The notes beneath the pieces were generated by a model. It ran no database searches. It was not told the origin of the DNA and worked only from the letters and a program-made list of their open reading frames with translations. The position numbers were made by a program, and so were the translations under genes. DNA of 64,000 bases from Diplosphaera chodatii (Eukaryota > Chlorophyta > Trebouxiophyceae > Prasiolales > Stichococcaceae): assembly GCA_032358165.1 (NCBI GenBank), contig JAALGY010000057.1, forward strand, positions 2,294,001 through 2,358,000. The letters run 5' to 3'. Shown here piece by piece: positions 25,077 through 38,000 of the stretch. Within the stretch, counting starts at the first letter, position 1, and each line of letters begins with the position of its first letter.

Positions 25077-27118
25077 TCACAGCACGTCCATGGGCCAGGC
25101 GCAGTGCGAGCTGGTGTGGCGGATGATGGGCACCGCGCGCGGCCGCAGCATGTCGCGCTGCAGCGACACCACGCGGGAGATGAGCTGCAGGATGTCCGCC
25201 TCCTTGCGGCCCATCATCGCCTTGAGCCGCCTGCCGGGCAGCATGTGCAACTGCATAAATCCCAGTGCATTGTACAACCATAATGAGCCGTGCAGCATGT
25301 GCAGCAGCCAGCAGCACTGCATCCAAAGCACAAGTAGTGTCCAGGCGTAGAGCCTGGACACAGCTTGCCTCGGCCATACAGCTGCTGCTGACACGATTTG
25401 GGTGTTTCGGTTCAGCAGCGCAACACCGGCTCGGCGCACCTGTTGGTGGTGTAGCTGTTGTACAGCAGCACGGACAGCACGGCGACGGAGGCGAAGGAGG
25501 CGCCCAGCGCCGCGCGCTGCCAGTCCATGCGCCGCAGGTGCTTGGCCGCCAGCTCCGCGTGCCGCTGCAGCTGCGGCGGCAGCCCCGGGATGCGCACATA
25601 CACCGCGCGGCTCCACTCCTGCACACACATGCTGGTCGACATCTCAGTCACTGGGGCGCTGTAGGTGCAAAGGTGGCACACAGCCCTGTGCAGCTATCCG
25701 CTTTCGAAGTGTTGCATCAGGGTACAGGCAGAGTTTACAAGCGGGTTCCCACCATACCACCTGCTGGCATATAGCGACAGTTCCGTTACCTGCAGCGTGT
25801 CCCACAGGCTGGCCAGGGCGGCGGATGGCATGGCGCTGGACAGGTATGCCTTGAGCGTGGCGCAGAAGGAGTCGTCCGCGCCCACCAGTGCCGGCAGCGC
25901 CACATCGTCTTGGGCGCCTGTCGTGGTGCCGGTGGGCCAGTAATCATACATCGTCTTGCAGCGCTTCTGGGGAATGCAGTGCAGGGCCTATCGGAGTCAG
26001 ACTATACCTAATCAATGCGGATGTGCATCAGGAGGGTGCTCACCCGTGCCTGTATCGGGGGTGGCATCCTGCCCAGCCGGGGTGATCTCTTGGCTGCCGA
26101 CTGGGTCCTGCAGGAGGCAGGAATTGCCGGGGTTAACCTGATCAGCTCGGCAACAGTGCAGCCCCTGCAAATGCACGCATTACCATTGTGACGTCTGCCG
26201 AAGCAGGCGTGCAAGCAGGGCGACTGTTTTCAGAAAGAGAGCCTCTGGGTTGTGTTTCTTTTCCCCTCGAAAATTCCACCGCACCTCCAGCTGTGCGAGC
26301 GCCTGCTGCAGCACCGGGCGCGGGGGCGGCGCGTCGGACAGGTCGGAGTAGGAGGAGCCCAGGGGGCTGGCGCCCTCGGAGGGCGGCGCGCTGCCGCCCG
26401 CCCCGCCCCCGCTGAGCGCCGACGACGCCACGCTGGGCACCGAGCCGCGCCCCAGCCCCGCCGCCAGCTCCAGCTGCACGCAGTGTGTGTCGGAGATGAG
26501 GAGAATCAACTTGCACTCGGAAGGCAGCGCTAGGGACAACTAGTACACAAGGCACAAGGCACAAGGCACAAGGCACAAGGCACAAGGCACAACCCTGGGA
26601 GGCGTGCCAGCAGCTGAAGCTGTGCACATCAGACGCATGCCTCACCATCTGGACAGCGCTTGCACATGGCAAGACGCATGAGTAGCAGCACATGGCGTCA
26701 CAGGTCAGGTCGCAGTATAGTAGCAGCTCCACCAAGTGGACAGACCTGTTCAGCAAAGCTGGCCTCGAGGCAGGACTCCGACTCGTTGTCGCCATACACG
26801 CTGACAGCGGATGTGCCGTTGCCACCTGCAGTCGCCGAATCGCCATGCAAGGACTCCAGTGGCGCATGTCCATCAGCCTGGAAACGCATCCGTTCCACGT
26901 TACTACGTCCGGCTGGACTTGCTTGTGCGCACCACTGATGGGAACAGGGGAACCCTGGCAGCCACATCAACATCTCATCTGCCCGCAGTGCACTATAAGT
27001 TGCTTACTGCCTCATGGGCTCTTACCTCTGAGGGGTTGAGCGCTTCGAGGTCTGGCAGCGATGGCGGCGACGGCACGTGGCTGTCCTGGGCGTTAGAGTG
27101 TGTTGGCGAGCCCACCTG
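25077..27118 (-). CDS. Unidentified protein with a single C-terminal membrane segment (5' end not resolved)
   Basis: I do not recognise the family. Seven minus-strand exons join with perfect phase: 27118-27026, 26877-26746, 26473-26280, 26107-26044, 25966-25790, 25618-25440, 25230-25077, giving 330 residues to a stop. The N-terminal half is Ser/Pro/Gly-rich and likely disordered. A folded-looking part follows: VLQQALAQLEVRTQSAAKRS, KRCKTMYDYWP, DDSFCATLKAYLSSAM and EWSRAVYVRIPGLPPQLQRH. Next come a hydrophobic span (ALGASFASVAVLSVLLYNSY) and a basic helical tail (RRLKAMMGRKEADILQLISR). Upstream minus-strand segments probably belong to the same gene: 27360-27475 (DEVEVRIMMHDNTVKLRI) and 27640-27845 (SRSNSEGWELLHHDE). 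The layout suggests a membrane-anchored adaptor with a large cytosolic part and a short helical end, perhaps on an organelle surface; that is inference. Confidence 0.62.
26546..26592. repeat. Heptanucleotide tandem repeat (GGCACAA) in an intron
   Basis: A partial unit (CACAA) is followed by six perfect copies of GGCACAA. It sits in the intron between the exons at 26746-26877 and 26280-26473 of the minus-strand gene. Confidence 0.95.
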
Positions 27119-29234
27119 CTGCAGGTCCTGTGTGCATCATAGGCAAACATGTCATGTCCATTATACATGCCGCTCGCAGGTGGTGGTGTCATTTTTGGTA
27201 TGTGAGGTGCCACCCAAGGCTCTTGACGATGTGTGTGCCGCGGTGGACTGTGGACGTGTTCCAAAGGTGCAACGCTTGGCGTGCCTGGCTCAGGTGTTCG
27301 AAGGAGTGTGCGGAGCCGGACAGCGGGCTGGCTGTGGCCTCGGGGCTTGCGGCGCCGTTGCCGTCAGTCGCGTCCGGGCGCGGCGGGCGGGGGGACGGCA
27401 GCGGCGAGCCGGTGGGCGTGATGCGCAGCTTCACGGTGTTGTCGTGCATCATGATGCGCACCTCCACCTCGTCTGCTGCTGGGCCTTGTGCAGATGGCCT
27501 GCACACCAGTACAGCGAGGGTGGACGGGGCAGTTGGCAATGCGCAGCCATTTGCAGTGAAGGCGTGAACGGCATGCAAGGGAGCTGTTGCCTGACTGCTC
27601 ACGCCACATTGATGCAAGGAAATGCGCATGAGACACAACATGCCAAGGCCCGGGTGCATGCGGGTCGCACTCGTCGTGGTGCAGCAGCTCCCAGCCCTCG
27701 CTGTTGGAGCGGCTCAGGTGCTCGGGTGGCGGGCTGGCACACCCGGCGCTCCCAATGCCCGACAGCTGCATCACCTGGCCCCAGCCCTGGCGCTCCTCCG
27801 ACGACGCGCTGTCGCGGCGCGTGCCGCCTTGACTCCTGCCTTGCATGCTGCCGGTGCCCTGTCACAGGGTGAACCGTTTGGTTGTTTTGGATGACTTGGA
27901 AATGAGCGCACCGGTTTGTGCTCACCACCTCGAGCTCAGCAGGTGGGCAGCACATCAGGGGATCGATACTGTTCTGAGGGCTGCAAGATGACTATGACGT
28001 CCACGTGTTCATGCTGCTAAATGGTGTCTAGATGCAGGTCTGCCTGGCTGCAGACGTCATCTGCAGCCAGTTCCTTGGGACGCCACGCACCTGACTCTCT
28101 GTGACTCCAGTATTCTGCATGTCCTGCCGGCTGCCTCCAGACTTGCCACACTTACGCCTGAGGCAGACAGCGCACACAAGTGTCTGAGCTGAAGGTTATG
28201 GCTTTACGACAACCACTCCTTCGCAGATCGCAGGAGAGGTGGGTTGGTCCTGCTGCCGGTCGTTGCAGAGCTGCAATCATACGCACAGGTGACACGACCG
28301 AAACGCTAGCGAAAGGATGCTCTGAGGCTTTCCATGAGACCGAGTTGAGCGACACAACCAGAATTTGCCCTTGTGGATCAAACTGGACGTCAGGTGCCCG
28401 CAGGACCCTGGATATGCCCAAGTGCTACACTTGCCTCGATGCCAGCAGCAGCATCAACTACTGGACAAGAGCCCAGGAACTTTGCTCGCTCGTGCATACG
28501 TGCTGACATGTCGGAAGTGAAGGCACTCCGCTCACACCTTCAACTTCAAACCCAACGCGGACCGCGCTGCCGTGCCTACTGCATCACGCACGGCTCCCCC
28601 AACAATCGAGGAACATAAAAGGCATGTTTGCTCAGCCCGCGGCGTGCACGATTGCCAGTGGGTGGCATACCCCACAGCAGAGGCCAGGAGCCACTTCCCG
28701 TGGAACGCCTGGCCCGCAGCACGTCGCTGATGTTCTGCCGCTGTGCAGGGCACCAAACACAGATCTGGGCATTGGCTGCCAGCAGTGCTTGGGTCAGACG
28801 GGCCGGATAAAGCCGTGTCAGCACACGTGTGCTGTTGGAGGACCAGGGGTCCCAGTTCAGCGCTCACCTCAAAACACGCCGTGACGACGCCGTCTGCACC
28901 TCTTCCTACACCTACGCTTACGACCTCGTGAATGAGCGCGCATTCTGGCCGTGGGCAAGATGCGCACGGCTCTGGCTGAGCAGGATGCTGCAGGGCGGGT
29001 GCCAGCGTGGCACTGCTCCACTTTGGGCAAGCTGTGCAATCACAGCGGATTGTATTTGCGTGCACTCACCTTCGACAGGCTTTGACAGTGATTTGAGGGT
29101 CAGCTGAAGACCGTTGAGGTTCTGGCGGACACGATTGCCTGCGGATGTCGCTTGCACAATCCTCTTACCAGCATTGACAACATTTTGTGCGTCAAGATCC
29201 CACACGGTCTGTCGTGTCACCTCTCGACGACAAT
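27119..29234. other. Region with probable 5' exons of the minus-strand orphan gene and an upstream promoter region
   Basis: Minus-strand segments near 27360-27475 and 27640-27845 look coding. Further left-over frames (28600-28824 and 28925-29200, the latter with GNRVRQNLNGLQLTLKSLSK before a GTGAGT donor) might be more 5' exons, but I could not connect them in phase. The right end is the promoter of the LHCB7-like gene. Nothing else was recognised. Confidence 0.4.
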
Positions 29235-31574
29235 ATGCGGCAGTTCTGCCCTGCAGTCGGTCGCACTGCTGCGTCGTGCCGGGCATCAACTGCGCAACAT
29301 GCGCACAGACTAAGGGTAGGACCTGCTTTTGACTACGGTCTCCATGACGTTGGCGCCATGCTTATTCCTGATATCATGTTTTGCGCGTGACCTGACCTGC
29401 AGGCGGCGTTCAGCGGTCGGCAGCTGGTCCTCAGAGCGGGAGCATGCAGGCAGCAGCAGCGTTGGAGCGTGATGGCAGGTGATGCCACAGACACATGCCC
29501 TGTCAGCATCGTAAACGATATGCAGATCATGCTGCCATGACATGGTGCAAGCTTCCCATTGCGAGGTCCCTGCTGCCTGAGTGCAGGCTTGGCAGATGTG
29601 GCGGGTGTGCTGGTTTTGTCAGCCATCCCATTTGCAGCACTGCAGGCGCTCGCCGACAGCGAGCTTGGCGCTCGGTTGCAGGCGTGCACATGAGCACATA
29701 TGAACGACTAGCCACACAGCTCCAATGCGTTGCATCTGCATGAACCTGCTCATCATCATGTGAGCGTGCTTCCTGCGGACTGGACATTCACCGAGTCGTG
29801 CAGGAAGAACTGGAGGCAGCAAAGCCGCGGATGCGGCGGGAGCAGCAGCAGTATGCAAAGGAGGCAGCGCAGGCTCGAGCAGACAGGTGTCTTGTCATCT
29901 GCAGTGGCGCATCCTGAACACTGCTGCTGCCGCATGGTAGAGCGCAAATTGCAAACAATGTTGTATGTGTGCATACAGCCGGTGGTATGGACCAGAGGCA
30001 CCGAGGTGGCTGGGCCCGCTGCCATACGAGTACCCTGATTGGCTGCCGGAGGATGCCCCCGCCAACTATCGATTTGACGTCGCAGCGCTCTCGCTTCCCG
30101 AGGTGGGGTCTGCTGCGCATCAGCACATGCACATGTCCCATCGCTGGTCACCCTTTGACCAGAATGAAGGTCATGTCATGCTGCCAGACGAGGCTGCATG
30201 CGTGTGCAGGGCAAGTTTGACAGATACTTCGAGCTAGAGCTGCTGCATGCGCGGTGGGCTATGCTGGGGGCGCTGGGCGCCCTTCTACCAGGTGATTGAC
30301 GGGTTGCAGTGCGGAGGCCGTGTGCATGCCGACTTGCAGACTGTCCCAAAGCCGAACCTCGTGCGCTTCACCTTCTACTGCTCAGGTTATTTGCACCCAA
30401 TGCAGAGTTGCTGCAGTACACCGGCGTCACGCATTTCCTGACGCCAGTGTGGTGGCAGGTGGGCTTGTACTCATCTGGCTGGTGCTGAAAAGCCAATTGC
30501 ACCAGTTGGGGCGTTTCCTGTGATCCCCGCAGTGCCACCAGCAACCTGAGAACACCAAAGGCCGCACGTGCTCCCATGCACAGTGCTTCAGATTGCCCGA
30601 CTCTCTTGCGAAGGTGGGAGCTGCGAAGGCGTTTTCGGGCGAGGACCTCAACTATCTGGGTGTTGCCGGGTTCCGCATTGCTGGCGGCCAGGGCATTGCC
30701 ATCATTGCCATCTGCCAGGTCAGAGCGATGAGCTGTCAGGACGGATTTGCATGGAATGGCATAGATGCATCTACGCTCTGGCAAACTGCAACTGGAGGCA
30801 GGCTCCTCTTGGCACATCAAGTGATCAAGGCTGTGCTGAGCGCAGATCTTACTGATGGGAGGACCGGAGTGAGCTGTTTTGACTCTTTTGCATGCTGCTT
30901 ACATGGTCACAGCAGAGCGTCACACGTGCCTGTCCGTAGGCTCCAAGCAACCGATAGCGCAGCTTTCACGTCTAAACTGGTCAAGTCGTGCGTTCGCAGG
31001 TATGCTCGGTACTGTGGCATTGATGCATTGGAGCCGCTCGGTGTGTACTTGCCAGGGGATAAAAACTATCCAGGTGCAACCGCCTCGATCCTCTGGATAC
31101 CAGCAGCACCTGCATTCGTTGTGTGACCGACATGAATGAGCACATGGCCTGCTTGTGGTCGGTGTGTCTGCTGGTCCACCGACTGTGGTCAATCGTTGGT
31201 TGTGCCTGTGCAGGCGGCTGGCTGTTTGACCCTTTTGGCTTTGCTGACGACCCAGCAAAGACCGAGGATCTAAAGGTGGGCCGCAATCATCCAGCAGCCT
31301 GCAGTATGCTAACCAGATGTGATTAGACACTTGTCAACTTAGACCGACCGTTTGTTTGACTGAAACGTGATAGTTTGCATTTTCGCAGGTGAAGGAGCTG
31401 AAGAATGGGCGCCTGGCGATGGTGGCGTGGGCGGGCTTCTTTGTGCAGGGCGCAGTCACAAAGGCGGGCCCGCTCCAAAACGCCATTGACTTCTGGCGGG
31501 ACCCAGCCAACAATAACATCTTCACTGAGCTGAAGCACTTCCAGGGCAAGCAGATCTTTGATCTTGGTCTCTGA
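29235..31574 (+). CDS. LHCB7-like: Light-harvesting chlorophyll a/b-binding protein, LHCB7 type
   Basis: Twelve exons (29235-29315, 29403-29478, 29587-29681, 29804-29886, 29979-30102, 30210-30291, 30340-30458, 30614-30718, 30846-30868, 31000-31073, 31214-31275, 31389-31574) give about 369 residues. A transit-peptide-like leader is followed by a hydrophobic segment ([20 protein letters not shown]) and a charged linker, both features of LHCB7. Then come [20 protein letters not shown], the first chlorophyll helix [24 protein letters not shown], the second helix, the LHCB7-typical block [30 protein letters not shown] and the third helix [20 protein letters not shown]. Chlorophyll-ligand Glu/His/Arg positions of helices 1 and 3 are intact. 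It should act as a thylakoid antenna. One exon has only 23 bases; the exon at 30340 adds about 18 residues compared with LHCB7 as I recall it, and its start is less certain. Confidence 0.87.
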
Positions 31575-32057
31575 TAGTTGCAGTACGCAAAGCTATCAGA
31601 GAGCGATATTCATTGCAACACCTGCATGATTTGTTGGGTTGCCAGCACTGCTGGTTGTGTGTGTACATTGCGACAGAGGGTAGAGCGCGCCTGCCTGACC
31701 GGACTGTGTTGAGCTGTGAAGCTGCATGCTCAGGCAGTGTTGTGGTGCATTTTTGGAAAAGTCACATGTGTGACGTAAACGGAATTGGCGGGTGTTCTGT
31801 CGGGCAACACAGGTTGACATGATGCGCTGAGGTCACACAGAGCACTGCACCGGTGCTTGTTGCAAGGTGGCACCTTGCAACGAGGTCGAATGACAGTACC
31901 GTTATCAGACCATGTCAGCCAGAATGTCTATGTGGCAGCACGGCCCAGCGGGGCAGGTTGCTGCAGCACTAGGTCATCGGGCCTCGTCATTGCAGCCGAA
32001 GCAAGTGTGTCACAGAACACAGTTACTTGCAGAGCGGCAATGCATAAGCCAGTCGCC
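31575..32057. other. Convergent intergenic region
   Basis: Shared 3' region of the LHCB7-like gene (+) and NRDE2 (-). No gene or RNA was recognised. Confidence 0.6.
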
Positions 32058-35000
32058 TCAGGCTGCCAGCCCAGCGGCCTCGCCAGCCACCGCCAGCTTC
32101 ACCTCGTACACGTCGGTGCGCACCGCAATGCCCTTGTCAGTGGCCAGCTCCAGCAGCTCGCCTGCCTCCGCCGCCGGCAGTGCTTCGCCTGCTCGGGTCA
32201 TGGGGTCAGCTGTCAGCAAAGCCGCCAACCACCCGCAAGACGGTGTGGCACCTCAGGATATGTATGGCAAGACGAAAAGTCTAGCTGCACAGTCAGCGCC
32301 GGACGTACCAAGGGATGCAAAGCCATCGCGCCACAGCTCAGCCGCTCCAGGGCAGGCGTGCACCGCCCGCAGGTACACCCGCCGCGCGGCCTGCAGAGCA
32401 TTGTGCAGTACATGAAGGGGCCAGATGCTGCGTTGCTGGAGACGAGCATGCTGCTTTTCGGCTTCTGTGGCCCTCTGTACAATGCGCAGTGCAGATGGCT
32501 GGAGAATGTACTGCCATTTTCCAACGACCCTCCCATGCGCATGCTTGCCTTCATGCATACCTGGGGCCGGTTGCGGCCGAGCTCGTAGGCCAGGTAGGCG
32601 CGCCACAGCAGGGGGCAGGCGCCGCCCTCCCCCGCCTCTGCCAGCAGCCTCTCGAACAGCGTCTACGGCGCACAGCACGCAGGCTGAAAGGTCAAGCTCC
32701 TGTAATGAAGCTTCCGGCAGCCGTGTGGCGGTGCGCTGTGCAGCCAGCTGGCTGACCAGCACTAGCGCAGGGCAGGCATGCAAGCGGACACTGTCTGTAG
32801 TAATGTGGATGCGGGCATTGCGTATGCAAGGGTGCAAGATTATTCACACAGTGGGTGACACACACGTCAGTTGCGGAGGCACCTGCAGGGTGAGGCCGCC
32901 GCCGGGGCGCAGCGCCTCCGCCCGCAGCGACAGCAGCCACGCCGCCGGGGACGGCGCCGCCTGTACCGGTCACCACAGTCTTGAGCATGCCACGTAAACC
33001 GGTTTTGGGTGGACGTGTTGCGGGCCACGCATCAGCATCCCACGGCAACTGGGCAGCCCGTCCAGCGCAGCCCTCGCAGCAGCACAGCGACAACTGCGCT
33101 CGGCATGGCGAGTGCGCCTGGGCCGGCCGTAGGCACACGAACGCACCTGCCGGGCGGCCGTCAGGTCCTGCCGCAGCCGGGCGGACGCGCGCGCCGCCTC
33201 GCCCGCCTCCGCCAGCATCGCCAGCAGCTCGGCGCTGCGGGGCCACAGCTGCAGAGCCTGCATGTACGAAGGGGAGTCCAGTGTTTCTACGACACATGGT
33301 GCGAGGGTCAGATTCAGCTACACTCCTTGCAGCTGCAGCATGCAGCATGCTGTGATGCGTGGTTTGTTGGTGGTCAAGGCCAAGGCAGACATGGTCCCAA
33401 TGCTTTCGTGCAGGGTGTAGGATCCAGGTCCACCTGCAGGATGTGGGAGCGGGCGAGGCGCGGCGGCGCCGCCAGCGACCCCGCCAGGCACTCCGCTAGC
33501 AGCAGCCGGCAGTGGCGCACCGCTAAACCCTCCAGCGCTGCGCTGCTTCGCCGCACATCCGCCGGCACCGCCTCCGCCACCTGCAGCGAAGACCCCTTGG
33601 TCATCGACCATCACTGCCATCCGTAAACACAGTGCACACAGCATCGCGGCCTGTCAGGCCCCTATCGCCTTGCTCCACCTGCTGCAAGCACAGCCATCCC
33701 GCCGTCAAGCTGAATCTGACTGATAACCACAGCGCTCTGTGGTCGACATGCCACATCTTGGTCCCACCTGCGTGTAGATCTGCGAGGCGTTGCGGACGCC
33801 AGCTACGGCGCCGCCGGGCACCAGCCCAGGGGCGGCGGCAGGAAGCAGCTCCTCCAGCAGCGCTGCTGCGACGACCAGCGCCGGAAGGCCGCTGCCGTCC
33901 ACCGCGTCGACGTCAAATGCTGCAGCATCATGCGTGAGCAGGTCAACGTTTGCTCTGCAATTGCAGCCGAGGCTTGACTGCTGAAGACACCAGCATGAGT
34001 GCTGTGCCTGGGCGGTTCACAGCAGTGCACCTGGACTGATAGCATGCTCAGCGGTAGCGATGCCATTGGCAGCACCGCCGCCGCCGCCGACACCGCCTGA
34101 GGCAGTGTCGGCGGCGGCGGCGGCATCCGTTGTCTGGGCGCTGCCCAGGGCGCTGCCGATCCAGTCTTGCAGGCCGCGCCGAGCCGCCGTCAGCTGCTGC
34201 GTCGGCGGGACGGGTACCAGCGCTGCAGCCGCGCCCTTGGCTGGTGCTCTGAACCCGGAACAGCGCACAAATCAGAGATCGTGTCTGCCGTCATCTGATG
34301 TACACAGGTGGACCTCTTGGATATTCTATCACAGATTCTAGAGATATTACGAAAGCATAGACCCGGTTCAGCATTTCAGCAGTGCATGGTGCCGTACAAA
34401 ATATGAGGTGGATGTGTCTGTCTGAAGCGTATCTTGCGCACCTGTAAGGCACAGAGTCAAGTGCACCGCTGCCCAGCCAGGCCAGGCAGTGCAGCGCCCT
34501 CGGCGTGGCGTCTTTGCCGCCGCGGCGCAGCTCCGACTCGGCATAGGCGACCACGACCTCGGCCGCCGCAGCCAGCTGCATTGCAGCGCTGCCGCTGCCC
34601 CCAGGAACCTGAGGCCACAAGCAGCACGGTGTGCGGAGGACGCTCAGCTACCTGTCACCCGCTTCATTCAATGAACCTGCCTGCAAATGGATGTCGACCG
34701 GCTGCAACACATACTTGGCCGACTGTGGCGACCAGGGCGGCGTCGTACGCTCTGCGGGCCGCCTTGTGCTGCCCGGCAGCCGCCTCCAGGGCGGCGTACG
34801 CGCCGAACAGCACAGCCGAGTCCCGCCGCTGTGACAGCAAGCCCTTCACGGCATCCCTGGCCCGCCCCCAGGCCGGCTGCTGGTGCTGCTGCTGCTGAGG
34901 CTCGTGTGCATCGGCCACCACATCGGCGGCAAGCCCATCGGCCCCCCCTGCAGCACCCTCGCCGTCTGGCCGCGGTGCTGACGTGCCATCGCCTTCACCG

Positions 35001-38000
35001 CTGCCGCTGCTGCTGCCGCCACCGCCGATGTCCCCGCCGTCCTGGCTTGTGTATGCAAAGGCTGCGGCGGGCGCGGCTTCGACCGCGAGCCAGGCGAGCG
35101 CGGCGCCTCGGTGCTGCTCCAGCGGGCCACCCAGGAGCACGCACATCAGGCGCGACAGGAACTCTCTCCGTTCTGGCGTGGCCGCGAACCACGGGCGGGG
35201 TGCCCCGCCAGCCAGCATCCACTGCAGCCGATCGTCCAGGTCCGCAGAACCTGCAGCCACGAAAGCACTGAGTGTCCCGCATCCGCAGCCAGACCCCCAG
35301 GCATGCTCCAGGGCCGAGGCGTGCTCAGCACCGCCGGGAGATCTCACCGCCCTCTGCAAACACACTCAGGGTGTTTGACACAAAAAACCTGTCGGCGCTG
35401 GGGACAGCGGGTCCTGGGCTTCGGGCCGCCAGCGGGCGGTCATCAGCGCCGCGGCGGGGCCCAGGGCGGCCAGCGAGGTGGCGCGGAAGTGCGCCTGGCC
35501 GGCCCCGGGGGCGTTGCTGCTGTGGGAGTGCGGCGGCAGCGGCGCCCCCAGCAGCTGGCAGGCCCGCAGCGCCAGCTCCTGCCGGGCGCCCTCCGTGGCT
35601 GCGCACCACCGAACGGCGCTGTCAAGGACAACTCTGTGCTCCAGCACAAGCAGCTGATCGAACGTGTGCATGCAGCGGCTGCAGTGTGCGAAGGACACGA
35701 GCTGACAGCACGCACCCAGTGTGAAGAGAGAGTCCTCCAGATCGCTGAAGCGCACATGCTGCAGCTCCTGGTTGGCGCCGCCAAGCTCACCATCACGACC
35801 ATCGCCATCGTCTGCACCAAGGCCACAGAGTGATACAGCGTACGTCTGCTCGCAGATGACGCAGGCGTGTGCTACAAAGGCACCGTGTGACATGCAGCCA
35901 GCCCACTGAGTGTCCGCTGCCGTGTCTCCCACCTGCTGTGCCGCCGCCGGGCCGGGACGGCCGCCACTGCAGGGCGGAGCGCCGCGCCTCGGTGGCGGCC
36001 CACCTGGCTGCGATACGGGGTGGGACGCCCGCCTCCGCGTCCAGCTCCGCTAGCTGCTCCTCCAGCTTCAGGCCCAGCCTGCACCAGGCACTACCATCCA
36101 TAGTACACCGCCAACACTGTCGGTGGATTGGGCGGCCATCCCAGGCCCCGCATGACGCCAAACAGGTGCCATCGTGCAAGCCAGCATACACGACACGGTG
36201 TGATTTCGGCCTTCCCCGCTGCAGAGGCGACAGCAGCGCACCTGGCCATCAGCTCCTCTTCCGTCTCCTCCTGCACCTCCGGCGCAGCAGCAGCCGCCTC
36301 GGCATCCTCCTCGTCGGCGTCTTCACCGGGGTCACCATCGGCGCCGGCCAACGCACCATCTGCCGGCCGCCCGCCTGCGCCGTCTGCTGGGGCGGCCGTG
36401 GCGGCATCTGGCGCGACTGATGCTGGCTCCTGGTCCGCTTCGGCAGCTGCTGTGGTGGCTTGCCAGCCGGTCCAGCCACTGCCGACAGCCTCTGGTGCTT
36501 CCGCTGCCTCCGCTTGCTGCGCTTCCTTGACCACAGCGGTGGCAGCGACCGGCTTCAGGGGGACTGCAGGCACCCACAACATGTATGATGCTAGCACAGA
36601 CAGTCCTGCACACGCAGCTGCGATGGCCGGCAACTCATGATGGCGCAACTGGTCAGGTGAGCCTCGAGAGTGAACCTGCAGACGGCAGGCTGATGGTGTT
36701 TAGCCAGCCGACGCCGCCCTCATCGCCAATCAGCGGGTCGCCGCTCTCCCAGAAGTCACGGAACGCCTCCATCTTCTCGGCGTCAGTGGCTGCAGCGGAT
36801 GAGCAGTTGCACTGTCAGGCATCAGAAATAGTGGCCATGACATCGAGGTGATAGAGGTCGTGAATGTCTGGTGATGTAGGAGAAATACATCAGCGCGCTC
36901 AATGACCGGGCAGGTGCTGCGAGGTCAGCATGACTGAACGCAACCCCCTGTTGCAGTCTTGCACTGCTACAAGGCGCACCAAAGATGGGCGGCGCAAAGC
37001 AGTTGTACTCCAGGGCCGCCTGTAGGCGGCCAACCGCCAGCTCGGTGTGCCCCGAGGCCAGGTCCCCCGCGACCGCGTCGCACAGCAGAGCCACCAGGTG
37101 CCGCTCCAGGGCCGCCATCTCGGCAGGCGGTGCACCAGAGTTTTGCACATTCACCCGCTCTCTGGCAAGCGCCTGCAGTTAGGCCCAGCAGAACAGTCGT
37201 GAAGCGAGTCTGAGCGTGCGGAGCAGAACAGGGGGTCATATCGCAGATGTTGACGGTTCATCACAATCATGTCAAGCATAGTTGAGGCGCCCATACTCAG
37301 CTCTGCAGCCGTGCCTACATCATACAACGATTGACATCAAGTGTCATGAGCTGGTGGTACTGGAGTCCGCCACAGCTCACGTCCATGGCGTCGTCCTGTA
37401 GGTGGCGCAGCTTGCGAGCGGTGAAGGAGGCGAAGTGGGTCTGGCGGAAGGCCAGGTAGCCGCGCCACAGGGCTGGGCGCCCCGGGTGCGCCCGCAGCAC
37501 ATCGCGCCACCGGTCCGCCGCCTGCTCAAAGTCGCCCATCGCCGACGCCTGTGGATCACATGGAGGGAAGGCTAGATGACGCCTCAGCTGGTGGAGTGTC
37601 CTCAGATGGGCGTGTGCTCTGGCACATGTCCTGTCACCAGCACAGCTTCGACAATGCCGGTGCATGTGTGCTGGGTGAAGGTCACAGGGGGTGGACATAG
37701 CCAAGCCAAACAAAACAGGAGTTTTGCAGGTCAGTGCCGCATCAGCAGGTCGCACCAGGCGCAGCAGCTCCAGCAGCAAGGTGTCCGAGCCGGGATGGTG
37801 CTGCAGCGCCCGCTCCAGGATGGCGATCTTCTTCTCCGCAAGCGCCGCCTCCGCAGACGCCCGGCCGCGTGCGCCGCTGCACGCACAACACGAGGCTGTC
37901 TGAAGCAAGGGCCACCTGCTGCTGTGATAATACTGTCCTGCGGCCTCATGCTGAGGGTTCCATTCATAAATGCACACATCTCCTGATGTGCAGTCTGTGA

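Noticed and set aside
26142..26873. 243-residue minus-strand frame
   Set aside because: Runs through an intron containing the GGCACAA array and disagrees in frame with the phase-consistent exons.
28532..29065. Minus-strand frame of 177 residues as a separate gene
   Set aside because: No family resemblance, competing open frames, and no clean splice phase; it may include 5' exons of the orphan gene but cannot be called.
30291..30386. Frameshift or pseudogene in the LHCB7-like gene
   Set aside because: An alternative acceptor at 30339 keeps the frame open, so a break is not required; kept only as a finding to check.
33318..33644. Independent small Gly-rich protein
   Set aside because: Antisense-free but in the wrong frame over an NRDE2 exon (33434-33580); a by-product of GC-rich codons.
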